NCBI RefSeq assembly: GCF_003144095.1
Contig: NZ_NSKH01000002.1
Location: 6,977 to 70,976, forward strand
DNA from: Streptomyces sp. ICBB 8177
GTDB taxonomy: Bacteria; Actinomycetota; Actinomycetes; Streptomycetales; Streptomycetaceae
DNA: 64,000 nucleotides
Direction of reading: 5' to 3'
The position numbers and the translations under genes were made by a program. Below the pieces are notes generated by a model, which ran no database searches, was not told where the DNA came from, and saw only the letters and a list, made by a program, of their open reading frames with translations. Each line of letters opens with the position of its first letter. Position 1 is the first letter of the stretch. Of this stretch, positions 38,273-46,405 are shown one piece after another.

Positions 38273-38962
38273 TCAGACCGCCGGTGCCCCCACCAGGGAA
38301 CGCAGCAGCCGCGGACCGGCGTGCTCCAGGCTGGTCAGCACGGTACGGCCCGGCGCCTGATCGATCGGCACCAGCGAGGGCACCACCAGCACCGGGCACC
38401 CGGCCGCCTGCGCGGAGGCGACCCCGGTCGGGGTGTCCTCCACCGCGACGCAGCGACGCGGGTCGGCGCCGAGCAGCCGTGCCGCCGCCAGGTAGGGATC
38501 CGGCGCCGGCTTGCTGCGCGGCGTGTCGTCCGCGGACACCGACAGCGCGAACCGCCCGGGCCCGAGGACGTCCAGCACCAGGTCCACCACGCGCCGCGGC
38601 GAGGCGGAGACCAGCGCGGTGGTGACCCCCTCGGCGCCCAGCGCGTCCAGCAGCCGGACCGCGCCGGGTCGGGGGCGCACGTCGCGGGCCACCAGCTCGG
38701 CGAAGCGCTCGTCCAACGCCCGCTCCAGCTCGGACAGCCCGGCGTCCGTGCCGGTCACCGCGGCCAGATGCCGGGCGCTGTGCGCCACCGGCCGGCCGAG
38801 CACCTCGGGCACGTCCGCCTCGCCGAGTTCGTGGCCGAGGCGCGCGGCGGTCTCCGCGACCGCCTGCCACCACACGCCCTCGGTGTCCACCAAGGTGCCG
38901 TCCATGTCGAACAGCACCGCCTGCAGGTCCCCCGCCCCCGGGCCGACCGCGTCCCGCGTCAT
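38273..38962 (-). CDS. HAD family phosphatase
   Basis: 229 aa, beta-phosphoglucomutase-like subfamily. Asp19 (nucleophile) and Asp21 are in FDMDGTLVDTEG; Thr/Ser in ALVSASPRR; Lys in PRSKPAPDPYL; acidic pair in AVEDTPTG. The alpha-helical cap lies between about 35 and 100. Its start overlaps the ATPase stop (ATGA), so it is made with the importer. It probably dephosphorylates the imported compound or a product of it. Confidence 0.87.
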   Translation of the reverse strand: MTRDAVGPGAGDLQAVLFDMDGTLVDTEGVWWQAVAETAARLGHELGEADVPEVLGRPVAHSARHLAAVTGTDAGLSELERALDERFAELVARDVRPRPGAVRLLDALGAEGVTTALVSASPRRVVDLVLDVLGPGRFALSVSADDTPRSKPAPDPYLAAARLLGADPRRCVAVEDTPTGVASAQAAGCPVLVVPSLVPIDQAPGRTVLTSLEHAGPRLLRSLVGAPAV

Positions 38963-40065
38963 CCGGCCAGTCCGCCTTCCGCGCCCTGACCGCAGACGCT
39001 CCCGGCGAACGCCGCCGAGGCGGAACCGGCGCCGCCCACGACCGGGTCCACCAGGACCGGGCGCTCCGGCAGCCGCACCGTGGCCGCGGCGCCGGCGGCC
39101 AGGCCGCCCGCCCGGTGGCTGGAGACGTCGACCTTGACGGACGTGCCGTCCGGCAGCGCGACCGTCACCCGCGTCACGGCGCCGTGGAACGCGGTGGCCA
39201 TGATCCGTGCCGCGCCGTGCTCGTCGGCCACGACCTCGATGGCCTCCGGCCGCACCAGCACGTCCACCGTCCCGGCCACCGGCGCGCCGCGCACCGGCAG
39301 ACGCTGCCCCAGCACCTCCACCGTGCCGTCGCCCGCCGCGCGGCCCGGCAGCCGGTTCATCGTGCCGACGAACTCGGCGACGAACGCGGTCGCCGGGTTG
39401 TCGTACAGCTCGGCGGGGGAGGCGCACTGCTCCAGCCGCCCGTCGCGCATCACGGCGACCCGGTCGGCGGTGGACAGCGCCTCCTCCTGGTCGTGGGTGA
39501 CGAACACCGTGGTGATCCGCAACTCCTGCTGGAGCCTGCGGATCTCCTCGCGCAGTGTCACCCGCACCTTGGCGTCCAGCGCGGACAGCGGCTCGTCCAG
39601 CAGCAGGACCTTCGGCCGCATCGCCAGCGCGCGGGCGAGCGCCACCCGCTGCTGCTGGCCGCCGGACATCTGGTGCGGGTAGCGGTCCGCGTGCTGCGGC
39701 AGACCGACCAGCGACAGCAACTCCGCGGCCCGCTTGCGGCGTTCGGCGGTGCCCACCTTGCGCATGCGCAAGCCGAACGCCACGTTCTCCGCGGCCGACA
39801 GGTGCGGGAAGAGGCTGTAGGACTGGAAGACCATTCCCGCGTCCCGGCGGTGCGCCGGGACGCCGCTGATGTCCTCGCCGTCCACCAGGATCTGGCCGGA
39901 GTCCGGGTGCTCGAACCCCGCGAGCATCCGCAGGGCGGTTGTCTTGCCGCAGCCGGACGGCCCCAGCAGGGCCAGCAACTCGCCCTGGTGAGCGGTCAGG
40001 TCCAGACCGTCCAGCGCCTTGGTGGCGCCGAACGCCTTGTGCAGCGAACGGAACTCGACGGTCAT
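38959..40065 (-). CDS. ABC importer ATP-binding protein
   Basis: 368 aa. Walker A GPSGCGKT (35-42), Q-loop near 81, signature SGGQQQR (134-140), Walker B LLLDEP (154-159), switch His in FVTHDQEEAL. The C-terminal third is a TOBE-type domain (VDVLVRPEAIEV). The length and TOBE domain put it with the polyamine, iron and 2-aminoethylphosphonate importer ATPases. It overlaps both neighbours by 4 nt. Confidence 0.92.
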   Translation of the reverse strand: MTVEFRSLHKAFGATKALDGLDLTAHQGELLALLGPSGCGKTTALRMLAGFEHPDSGQILVDGEDISGVPAHRRDAGMVFQSYSLFPHLSAAENVAFGLRMRKVGTAERRKRAAELLSLVGLPQHADRYPHQMSGGQQQRVALARALAMRPKVLLLDEPLSALDAKVRVTLREEIRRLQQELRITTVFVTHDQEEALSTADRVAVMRDGRLEQCASPAELYDNPATAFVAEFVGTMNRLPGRAAGDGTVEVLGQRLPVRGAPVAGTVDVLVRPEAIEVVADEHGAARIMATAFHGAVTRVTVALPDGTSVKVDVSSHRAGGLAAGAAATVRLPERPVLVDPVVGGAGSASAAFAGSVCGQGAEGGLAG

Positions 40066-40934
40066 GCCGACTCCTGCGGAATGAGCGCCGGGGCGGCCGA
40101 CGCGGCGCTCCGGCGGGGGGTACGGGAACGGGCGCGGCCCGCGAAGGCGAGCACCAGCAGCAGCGCCCAGGTGATCAGCAGGCTCAGCACCGAGACGGCG
40201 ACCGACAGCTGGGCCTGCTCGCCGCCGACGGCGACGATCCACACCGCGAAGGTGCGAAATCCCAGCAGGTTGCCCATGGTGTACTCGCCGAGCACCAGCG
40301 CGAGGGTGAGGAACGCCGCGTTCAGCAGCGCGCCACGCAGGTTGGGCAGCACCGCCTGGAACACCGCGCGCCAACGGCTCGCGCCGCAGCTGCGCGCCGC
40401 CTCCATCAGGGTGCGCACGTTCACCGCCCGCATGCCCGCGTCCAGCGCGCGGTACGCCAGCGGCAGCGCCATCACCGAGTAGCCGAGCACCAGCACCACC
40501 GGGAAGCCCGGGTCCTGCGCCGCCACGAACGTCTCGAACAGCGGGGTGCGCGACAGGTACTGCGGGCCCCACTGCAGGACGTTGCTGTACCCGGCGACCA
40601 GCGCCACCGAGGGGATGACCAGCGGTAGCGAGCACACGATCTCCAGCACCGGCCGAAGCCTCGGCGCCGACAGCCGCACCGCGAGAACGGCGGGCACCAG
40701 CAGCCCGAGCACCACCACGATGGTGGCCGCCGCCAGCTCCAGGCTGAGCAGCAGGCTCTGACCGAACCCGGAGGCGCTCAGGATCCCGGTGTACGCGGAC
40801 AGCGAGAACCCCTGCCCCGGCACGTTGACGGTGAACAGGATCGAGGCGGCCATCGGCACCACGAAGTACAGACCGGCCAGCACGCCCACCACCCCCCGCC
40901 ACCAGCGGGGGGAGCGGGAGGTCAGTCGAGCCAT
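40062..40934 (-). CDS. ABC importer permease (2)
   Basis: 290 aa, six membrane helices, with the cytoplasmic coupling loop EAARSCGASRWRAVFQAVLP. A Ser/Ala/Arg-rich C-terminal tail follows. It is the PotC-like second permease. The start overlaps the end of permease 1 by 13 nt and its stop overlaps the ATPase start. Confidence 0.9.
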   Translation of the reverse strand: MARLTSRSPRWWRGVVGVLAGLYFVVPMAASILFTVNVPGQGFSLSAYTGILSASGFGQSLLLSLELAAATIVVVLGLLVPAVLAVRLSAPRLRPVLEIVCSLPLVIPSVALVAGYSNVLQWGPQYLSRTPLFETFVAAQDPGFPVVLVLGYSVMALPLAYRALDAGMRAVNVRTLMEAARSCGASRWRAVFQAVLPNLRGALLNAAFLTLALVLGEYTMGNLLGFRTFAVWIVAVGGEQAQLSVAVSVLSLLITWALLLVLAFAGRARSRTPRRSAASAAPALIPQESA

Positions 40935-41782
40935 CGGGCGCTCCTTCGCTGCAACGGGATGTAGACGGCCATCACCAGTCCGGCGACCACCACCATGTCC
41001 AGGCTCAGGGCGAGCGCCACGTTGCCCTGCCCCACCAGCACGTTGCCCGACAGCGCGTTGGCGATCTGCAACGTGACCAGCGGGACGGAGGCGCCGACCA
41101 TCGCGGCGGCGGTCGCGTAGGCGGCGAAGGCGCTGCCGAACAGCAGCACGTAGCCGCCGAGCAGCGACGGCGCGAGCACCGGCAGCGCCACGTGCAGCCA
41201 GTACCTCAGCGTGGTCGCGCCGTTGTTCTGCGCGGCTTCCCGCCAGCCGGCCCGCAGCCCTTCCAGCGCCGGCGCGATGGTCAGCACCATCAGCGGCAGC
41301 AGGAAGTACAGGTAGACCAGTACCAGGCCCCAGAAGCTGTACAGGCTCCAGCCGTGGTCGGCGAGGCCCAGATGGGTGGTGAGCACACCGGCGTTGCCGA
41401 GGGTGGCGACGAAGGCGAACGCCAGCGGGACGCCACCGAAGTTGGCCAGCACGCCCGAGGCGGACATCACCGCGTCGCGCAGGCCCTGCCGCCGCGAGGT
41501 CACCACGGCCTGCGCCAGCGGCACGCCGAGGACGGTGGCGATCAGGGCGGACAGGGCCGACAGCTTCACGCTGCCGAGCAGCGCCGTCAGGTAGGCGCCG
41601 TGCACCGAGTCGGTGAGGTTGGCGAGCGTCGCGTGGACGCCGCCCGGCGCGTTGGCACTCGTGGTAAACGCGCCGGTCAGGATGGCCACGGCGGGCAGCC
41701 CGAAGGCCACCGCCATGAACAGCAGCAGCGGGACGGCGGCCAGGAAGCCGCCGCCCGACCGCGTGGTGAGCTTGGGAGTCAT
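40922..41782 (-). CDS. ABC importer permease (1)
   Basis: 286 aa, six helices, coupling loop EAAQNNGATTLRYWLHVALP. It is the PotB-like first permease. Its ATG overlaps the last base of the binding-protein stop, so translation is coupled along the whole operon. Confidence 0.9.
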   Translation of the reverse strand: MTPKLTTRSGGGFLAAVPLLLFMAVAFGLPAVAILTGAFTTSANAPGGVHATLANLTDSVHGAYLTALLGSVKLSALSALIATVLGVPLAQAVVTSRRQGLRDAVMSASGVLANFGGVPLAFAFVATLGNAGVLTTHLGLADHGWSLYSFWGLVLVYLYFLLPLMVLTIAPALEGLRAGWREAAQNNGATTLRYWLHVALPVLAPSLLGGYVLLFGSAFAAYATAAAMVGASVPLVTLQIANALSGNVLVGQGNVALALSLDMVVVAGLVMAVYIPLQRRSARWLD

Positions 41783-42930
41783 CACGAAACGGCCTGCGCC
41801 CACTTCTCGGTGACGACCTGCTTGGCCTTGTTCTGCTGGTCCGTGCTCGGGAACGCCGGGGTGCCGCTGACCGGCGGGAGCTTGCCTGCGGCCTGGACGT
41901 TGAGGGAGCCGTTCTCCTGCATGGCGTCCATCAGCGCCGGGCGGGCGTAGCCGGCGAGGAAGAGGTTCTGGCCCTCGGCGCTGTAGAGGTACTCCTCCCA
42001 CAGCCGCGCGGCGGCCGGGTGCGGGGCGTCCGCGTTGATGGCCTGCGAGTAGTACTGCGCGTAGGTGCCGTCGGTCGGGATGTTGACCTGCCAGTCGACG
42101 CCCTTGCCCTTGAACTGGTCGGCGTAACCGGCGTTGAGGTAGTCCCAGTCGACCGTGATCGGGGTCTCGCCCTTCTGGATGGTCGCCGGGGTCGCCTGCA
42201 CCGGGTTGAAGTTGCCCGCCTTCTTCAGCTTCGCGAAGAAGTCGATGCCGGGCTGGATGTTGTCGAACGAGCCGCCGTTGGCCAGTGCCGCGGCGTACAC
42301 CGCGCCGAAGGCCGCACCCGCCTTGGTCGGGTCGCCGTTGAGCGCCACGTCGTTCTTGTACTCGGGCTTGAGCAGATCGGAGAAGTTCTTCGGGCAGACC
42401 TTGATGCGCTTGGCGTCGCAGCCGATGGAGATGTAGCCGCCGTAGTCGTTGTACCAGTCGCCGTTCGCGTCCTTCTGCACCGTCGGGATCGAGCCGAACT
42501 CCGCGACCTTGTACGGCGCGAACAGACCCTGCTGGGCCCCGCTGATCGCGAAGGAACTGCCCAGGTCCACCACGTCCGGGGCTCTGTTCTGGCCCTTTCT
42601 GCTGGTGATCGCGTTGATCTCGTCCTGGCTCGATCCCTCGGGGTTCTCGTCCTGGACCTTGATGCCGTACTTCTTGGTGAACCCGTCGATGACCGCACCG
42701 TAGTTGGCCCAGTCGCGGGGCAGCGCGATGGCGTTGAGCGTGCCCTCCTTCCTGGCCGCGGCGATCAGAGCGTTCATGCCGCCGAACTGGGCGGCGGAGG
42801 TGGCGTTCGCGGCGCTCTTGCCGTTCGCCGACGTGCTCGTGGTGGGCGCGGCGCCGCAGGCGCTGAGCGTGAGCGCCGAGACGGCGAGGATGCCGGCGAC
42901 GCCTATGACCCGGGGACGGGACACGATCAC
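41782..42930 (-). CDS. ABC importer substrate-binding lipoprotein
   Basis: 382 aa. Signal peptide with lipobox LSAC (Cys25). The mature protein is a family 1/6 type II periplasmic-binding fold (KEGTLNAIALPRDWANYGAVI; APDVVDLGSSFA; TPITVDWDYLNAGY; YSAEGQNLFLAGYARPALM). This cluster of binding proteins takes iron, thiamine, polyamines or aminoethylphosphonate. The family member is not specific enough to name the ligand. GTG 42930 follows AGGAGATC and is the first gene of the operon. Confidence 0.88.
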   Translation of the reverse strand: MIVSRPRVIGVAGILAVSALTLSACGAAPTTSTSANGKSAANATSAAQFGGMNALIAAARKEGTLNAIALPRDWANYGAVIDGFTKKYGIKVQDENPEGSSQDEINAITSRKGQNRAPDVVDLGSSFAISGAQQGLFAPYKVAEFGSIPTVQKDANGDWYNDYGGYISIGCDAKRIKVCPKNFSDLLKPEYKNDVALNGDPTKAGAAFGAVYAAALANGGSFDNIQPGIDFFAKLKKAGNFNPVQATPATIQKGETPITVDWDYLNAGYADQFKGKGVDWQVNIPTDGTYAQYYSQAINADAPHPAAARLWEEYLYSAEGQNLFLAGYARPALMDAMQENGSLNVQAAGKLPPVSGTPAFPSTDQQNKAKQVVTEKWAQAVS

Positions 42931-42974
42931 GGGGGATCTCCTGGGGGTGGTGAGGAGCTGAGGGTTTTCCCAAG

Positions 42975-42994
42975 GTTGGCTGTACAACTCCAAC
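42975..42994. promoter_or_regulatory. Candidate operator between importer operon and gntR
   Basis: GTTGG (42975-42979) and CCAAC (42990-42994) flank a CTGTACAACT core with the palindrome TGTACA. It lies 45 nt before the operon start. Plausible GntR site, unproven. Confidence 0.3.
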
Positions 42995-43179
42995 TTCGGC
43001 TGGTGACAAGTACGGACGACGCGGGTGACGAATAGGTGAACGATGGGGCGAGAAACGACAACGGAGGCGGGAACAAGGCCGATCGCCCGGATTTCGTCCG
43101 CCGCCGGATGCCCTACGCTCGCGATCGCGCTGATAGGAGTACGCATTACGGACACCGCAGACGGCTGACGGGAGCGAAC

Positions 43180-43929
43180 GTGGCGGACGCACGGCAGGCT
43201 ATGTACCGGCAGGTGGCTGCCGACCTCAGGCACGCCATCACGGACGGTGCCTACGGGTCGGGCGGCAGACTGCCGGCCGAGAGCGCGCTCGCCGAGGCGT
43301 ACGGGGTCTCCCGCGGCACCATCCGCCAGGCGCTGTCGGTCCTGCGCGCGGACGGCCTGGTCACCTCCCGGCGCGGCACCCGCCGCGTGGTCCTGGGCAC
43401 CGCCCGGGTGCCCACCTTCCGCGAGTCGCTGAGCTTCACCCGCTGGGCGCGCTCGATAGGCGAGGAGCCCGGGGCCCGGGTGGTCGGCCTCGTGCGCGTC
43501 CCGGCCGACGAGGCCGAACGCGAGCAACTGCGCCTGGAGGTGGGCGACCATGTCTACCGCGTCCTGCGGGTGCGCACCCTGTCGGCGGTCCCGGTGATGG
43601 TCGAACGGACCGTCTACCCCGAGCGGGTCGGCGAGATCGTGGCGGCCTGCGATCCGGCGACCGTCTCGCACACGGTGCCGATGGAGGAGCGCGGGGTGGT
43701 GATCACCGACGCCCACCACACCATCGACGTGACCGGCGCCGACGAGGACGACTCCCGGCTGCTCGGCTGCCGGGTCGGCGACGCGCTGCTACGGGAGCGC
43801 AGGCGCAGCACGGACCCGGCCGGGTCCCCGGTCGAGTGGGCCGAGGACCGCTACCTGCCGGGCACCATAGCCTTCGCCGTGCACAACTCCGCGGCGGCCA
43901 GCTCCCTTTCGCGGCGGCCCGCTCTCTGA
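43180..43929 (+). CDS. GntR/HutC family regulator with UTRA domain
   Basis: 249 aa. The GntR winged helix is at about 5-72 (YRQVAADLRHAITDGAYGSGGRLPAESALAEAYGVSRGTIRQAL), followed by a UTRA ligand domain (FRESLSFTRWARSIGEEPGARV; RVLRVRTLSAVPVMVERTVYP). GTG 43180 has a GGGAG site; the 48 codons before it lack support. It is divergent from the importer operon and probably represses it until the substrate or its derivative binds. Region 43930-44167 after it has no gene. Confidence 0.87.
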   Translation: MADARQAMYRQVAADLRHAITDGAYGSGGRLPAESALAEAYGVSRGTIRQALSVLRADGLVTSRRGTRRVVLGTARVPTFRESLSFTRWARSIGEEPGARVVGLVRVPADEAEREQLRLEVGDHVYRVLRVRTLSAVPVMVERTVYPERVGEIVAACDPATVSHTVPMEERGVVITDAHHTIDVTGADEDDSRLLGCRVGDALLRERRRSTDPAGSPVEWAEDRYLPGTIAFAVHNSAAASSLSRRPAL

Positions 43930-44167
43930 CCTGTGGTGGTCGCGCCCGGGAACCAGTCACGGAGCGTCACGGTAAGTTGTCTGGCCAACTGTGGTGCCGT
44001 CGAGCGTGGCCGAAACGCCCGCCGGTCCGGCGTCGGGGCCTGCCCATTCGTCGCAGCGGCGCCGTCTGCGCGTCAATCTGCCGCGTATGACGGTGAGTTG
44101 ACCGAACCTCGGCGCCGTGCCTCCTTGACGCCCGCCATTGGTCCAGCCCAACTCAGGGGTGTTGCCT

Positions 44168-44204
44168 GTGCCGGGGCGGTGTGCGTCGCCACCCGCCCCG
44201 GCAC
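44168..44204 (-). terminator. Terminator of VOC gene
   Basis: 12-bp perfect stem GTGCCGGGGCGG (44168-44179) with CCGCCCCGGCAC (44193-44204), 13-nt loop, 24 nt past the minus-strand stop. Confidence 0.6.
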
Positions 44205-44228
44205 GGGTCGGCTTCAGGGCCGCGCCCG

Positions 44229-45014
44229 TCAGGAGGACGGCGGCGTGGCGATGACCGCGAAGACGGCGCCCTGCGGGTCGGTCACCACGGCCATCCGGCC
44301 GGCCATCATGTCGAACGCCGGTTGCAGCACCGAACCGCCCGCGCGCACCAGCGCGTCCACCGTGGAGTCGGTGTCGTCCACCGAGAAGTAGGTCAGCCAG
44401 TGCGGCGGCGTGCCCTCGGGCAGCGCGTCGCCCAGTGCCTGCATGCCGCCGACCGAGCGCCCGCCCACGTTGAGCGCGAAGTACCCCGGTGCGTCCTTGA
44501 ACGGGGCGGCCGTGATGCCGAACGCCTTGGGCAGGAACTCGGCGACCGCGGCGGTGTCGGTGGTGTTCAGCTCGTTCCACACCAGCGCGCCCGGCTCGTT
44601 GACGACTCCGGCGCCGATGAAACCCAGCTGCTGCCAGATGCCGACGACGGCGCCGGTCGGGTCGCTGACCACGGCCATCTTGCCGATACCGGTCATCTCG
44701 TGCGGCCCGGTCAGCGCCGTGCCGCCGTTGTCGGTGACGGCCCGCACCGTCGCGTCGGCGTCCTCGGTGGCCAGGTAGGTGGTCCAGACGGTGGGCGGCG
44801 CGGGCATGTCGTCCATGGGCTGCGCCTTGCCGATACCGGCCACCGGCTTGCCGTGCAGGGTGCACACCGAATACCCACCCATCTCCGGCGATCCCACCTC
44901 CCCCGCCCAGCCGAACAGGTCCCGGTAGAAGTCCAGCGCGGCCTGCTGATCGGGCGCCATCAGGTCGACCCAGCAGGGCGTCCCGGGAGCGTAAGGGGCT
45001 GTGACCTCGGGCAT
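44229..45014 (-). CDS. Two-domain VOC (glyoxalase-fold) protein
   Basis: 261 aa made of two related VOC modules (about 10-125 and 140-258). Each has a front YRDLFGW or FLPKAFGI helix and a closing DPTGAVVGIWQ or DPQGAVFAVIA strand. Proteins of this type are annotated as glyoxalase/bleomycin-resistance or hydroxylases; metal ligands are not complete in both modules. The function is unknown. ATG 45014 follows GGAGG. Confidence 0.83.
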   Translation of the reverse strand: MPEVTAPYAPGTPCWVDLMAPDQQAALDFYRDLFGWAGEVGSPEMGGYSVCTLHGKPVAGIGKAQPMDDMPAPPTVWTTYLATEDADATVRAVTDNGGTALTGPHEMTGIGKMAVVSDPTGAVVGIWQQLGFIGAGVVNEPGALVWNELNTTDTAAVAEFLPKAFGITAAPFKDAPGYFALNVGGRSVGGMQALGDALPEGTPPHWLTYFSVDDTDSTVDALVRAGGSVLQPAFDMMAGRMAVVTDPQGAVFAVIATPPSS

Positions 45015-45199
45015 GACTCGCCTCCGTGGCGAAGGTCCGCCGCGCATCCGCGGGCGGACGGGCGTGGTCGGCTACCGCCTCCCACCCTCCCGGACCCGGC
45101 CGGTCCCCGCCACTCGGCGGGGCCGACGGCGGCGCCCCGGCGGCCGAAGGGCGGACCGGGGCGCGGGCGGTCGCCGGGAGGCTGCGGCACACTGGTCGC

Positions 45200-46066
45200 A
45201 TGCCGGAACTCCCGGAGGTCGAGACCCTGAGCGCGTTCCTCGCGGAACGGCTGACCGGGCGCGCCGTGGCGAAGGTGATGCCGATCGCCTTCCACGTGCT
45301 CAAGACCTACGACCCGCCGCCGACCGCGCTCGAAGGCCTGACCGTCACCGGTGTGACCCGGCACGGCAAGTTCGTCGACATCGACGTGGACGGCATCCAT
45401 CTGGTCTTCCACCTCGCCCGGGCGGGCTGGCTGCGCTGGCACGACACCGTTCCCGAGGCGCCGCCGCGCCCGGGCAAGGGCCCGCTGGCGCTGCGGGTGC
45501 GGCTCGCCGACCCGCCGGGAGGCGGCTTCGACCTGACCGAGGCCGGGACCCAGAAGCGGCTGGCCGTCTACTGCGTGACCGACCCCGAGCAGGTGCCCGG
45601 CATCGCCAGGCTCGGGCCCGACCCGCTCGACCCCGGCTTCACCCGGGACGCCTTCGCGGCCCTGCTGTCCGGAGAACGCCGCCAGATCAAGGGTGTGCTA
45701 CGCGACCAGAGTGTGATCGCGGGGGTCGGCAACGCCTACTCCGACGAGGTGCTGCACGTCGCGCGGATGTCACCGTTCAAACTCGCCGCCACCTTGAGCG
45801 ACGCCGAGGTGACCGAGCTGTACGAGGCGCTGGGCACCACCCTGCGGGACGCCGTCGAGCGTTCCCGCGGGGTCGCCGCGGCGGGGCTGAAGGCGGAGAA
45901 GCGCACCGGGATGCGGGTGCACGGCCGCACCGGCCTGCCGTGCCCGGTCTGCGGTGACACCGTGCGCGAGGTGTCGTACCGCGACTCGTCGTTGCAGTAC
46001 TGCCCGACCTGCCAGACCGGTGGCAAGCCGCTGGCCGACCGCCGCATGTCGCGCCTGCTGAAGTAA
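45200..46066 (+). CDS. Fpg/Nei family DNA glycosylase
   Basis: 288 aa. It starts MPELPEVETL, with Pro2 (nucleophile after Met removal) and Glu3. The H2TH region holds IKGVLRDQSVIAGVGNAYSDEVL. A C-terminal zinc finger has CPVC and CPTC pairs 23 residues apart. It cuts oxidised bases from DNA and nicks the site. The actinobacterial set has several paralogues; I cannot separate Fpg from Nei activity. A CACACT box ends 6 nt before the ATG, so it may be leaderless. Confidence 0.9.
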   Translation: MPELPEVETLSAFLAERLTGRAVAKVMPIAFHVLKTYDPPPTALEGLTVTGVTRHGKFVDIDVDGIHLVFHLARAGWLRWHDTVPEAPPRPGKGPLALRVRLADPPGGGFDLTEAGTQKRLAVYCVTDPEQVPGIARLGPDPLDPGFTRDAFAALLSGERRQIKGVLRDQSVIAGVGNAYSDEVLHVARMSPFKLAATLSDAEVTELYEALGTTLRDAVERSRGVAAAGLKAEKRTGMRVHGRTGLPCPVCGDTVREVSYRDSSLQYCPTCQTGGKPLADRRMSRLLK

Positions 46067-46405
46067 CCGCACGCCACACCAACTCCCGGCGCCGGTAAGG
46101 ACGTCGGGGCTTCTGCCTGCCCGGGAGCCGCGGCTGCGCCCATGTCCGGAAGCCGTGGCTCCGCCCTGCCCGGAAGCCGGCGCTCCGTGGGCGTCACGCG
46201 CGTTGCGCACCGAATCTTCACGACGGTCGCACATCGTCCGGTTCACCACATGGGTAAGGGTCGTTCGGTTCCCGGTCGTCCGTTGTTCGCCGCCCGCAGG
46301 CGTGGAGTTGGCCTGCGGGCGAAACCCTGCCCTCGTTTGCCGCGCCGACCGGGCGCCACCCCCACTCACCTGGGCATTCCGCCCGAAGCATAAGGAACTG
46401 ATCGC
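46067..46405 (+). other. Non-coding region before phospholipase gene
   Basis: 339 nt. It contains a possible PHO box (46241-46273) and the phospholipase 5' region with a TAAGGAA ribosome site at 46391-46397. No other gene is visible. Confidence 0.5.
46241..46273 (+). promoter_or_regulatory. Possible PHO box
   Basis: GTTCACC begins at 46241 and a second, poorer unit GTTCGGTTCCC at 46263, 22 nt on. This is the register of 11-nt PhoP direct repeats, but the middle unit (GGGTAAGGGTC) matches badly. Confidence 0.3.

Noticed and set aside
43036..43179. 48-codon N-terminal extension of the GntR gene
   Set aside because: No family similarity and it runs into the divergent promoter region; GTG 43180 has a ribosome site.
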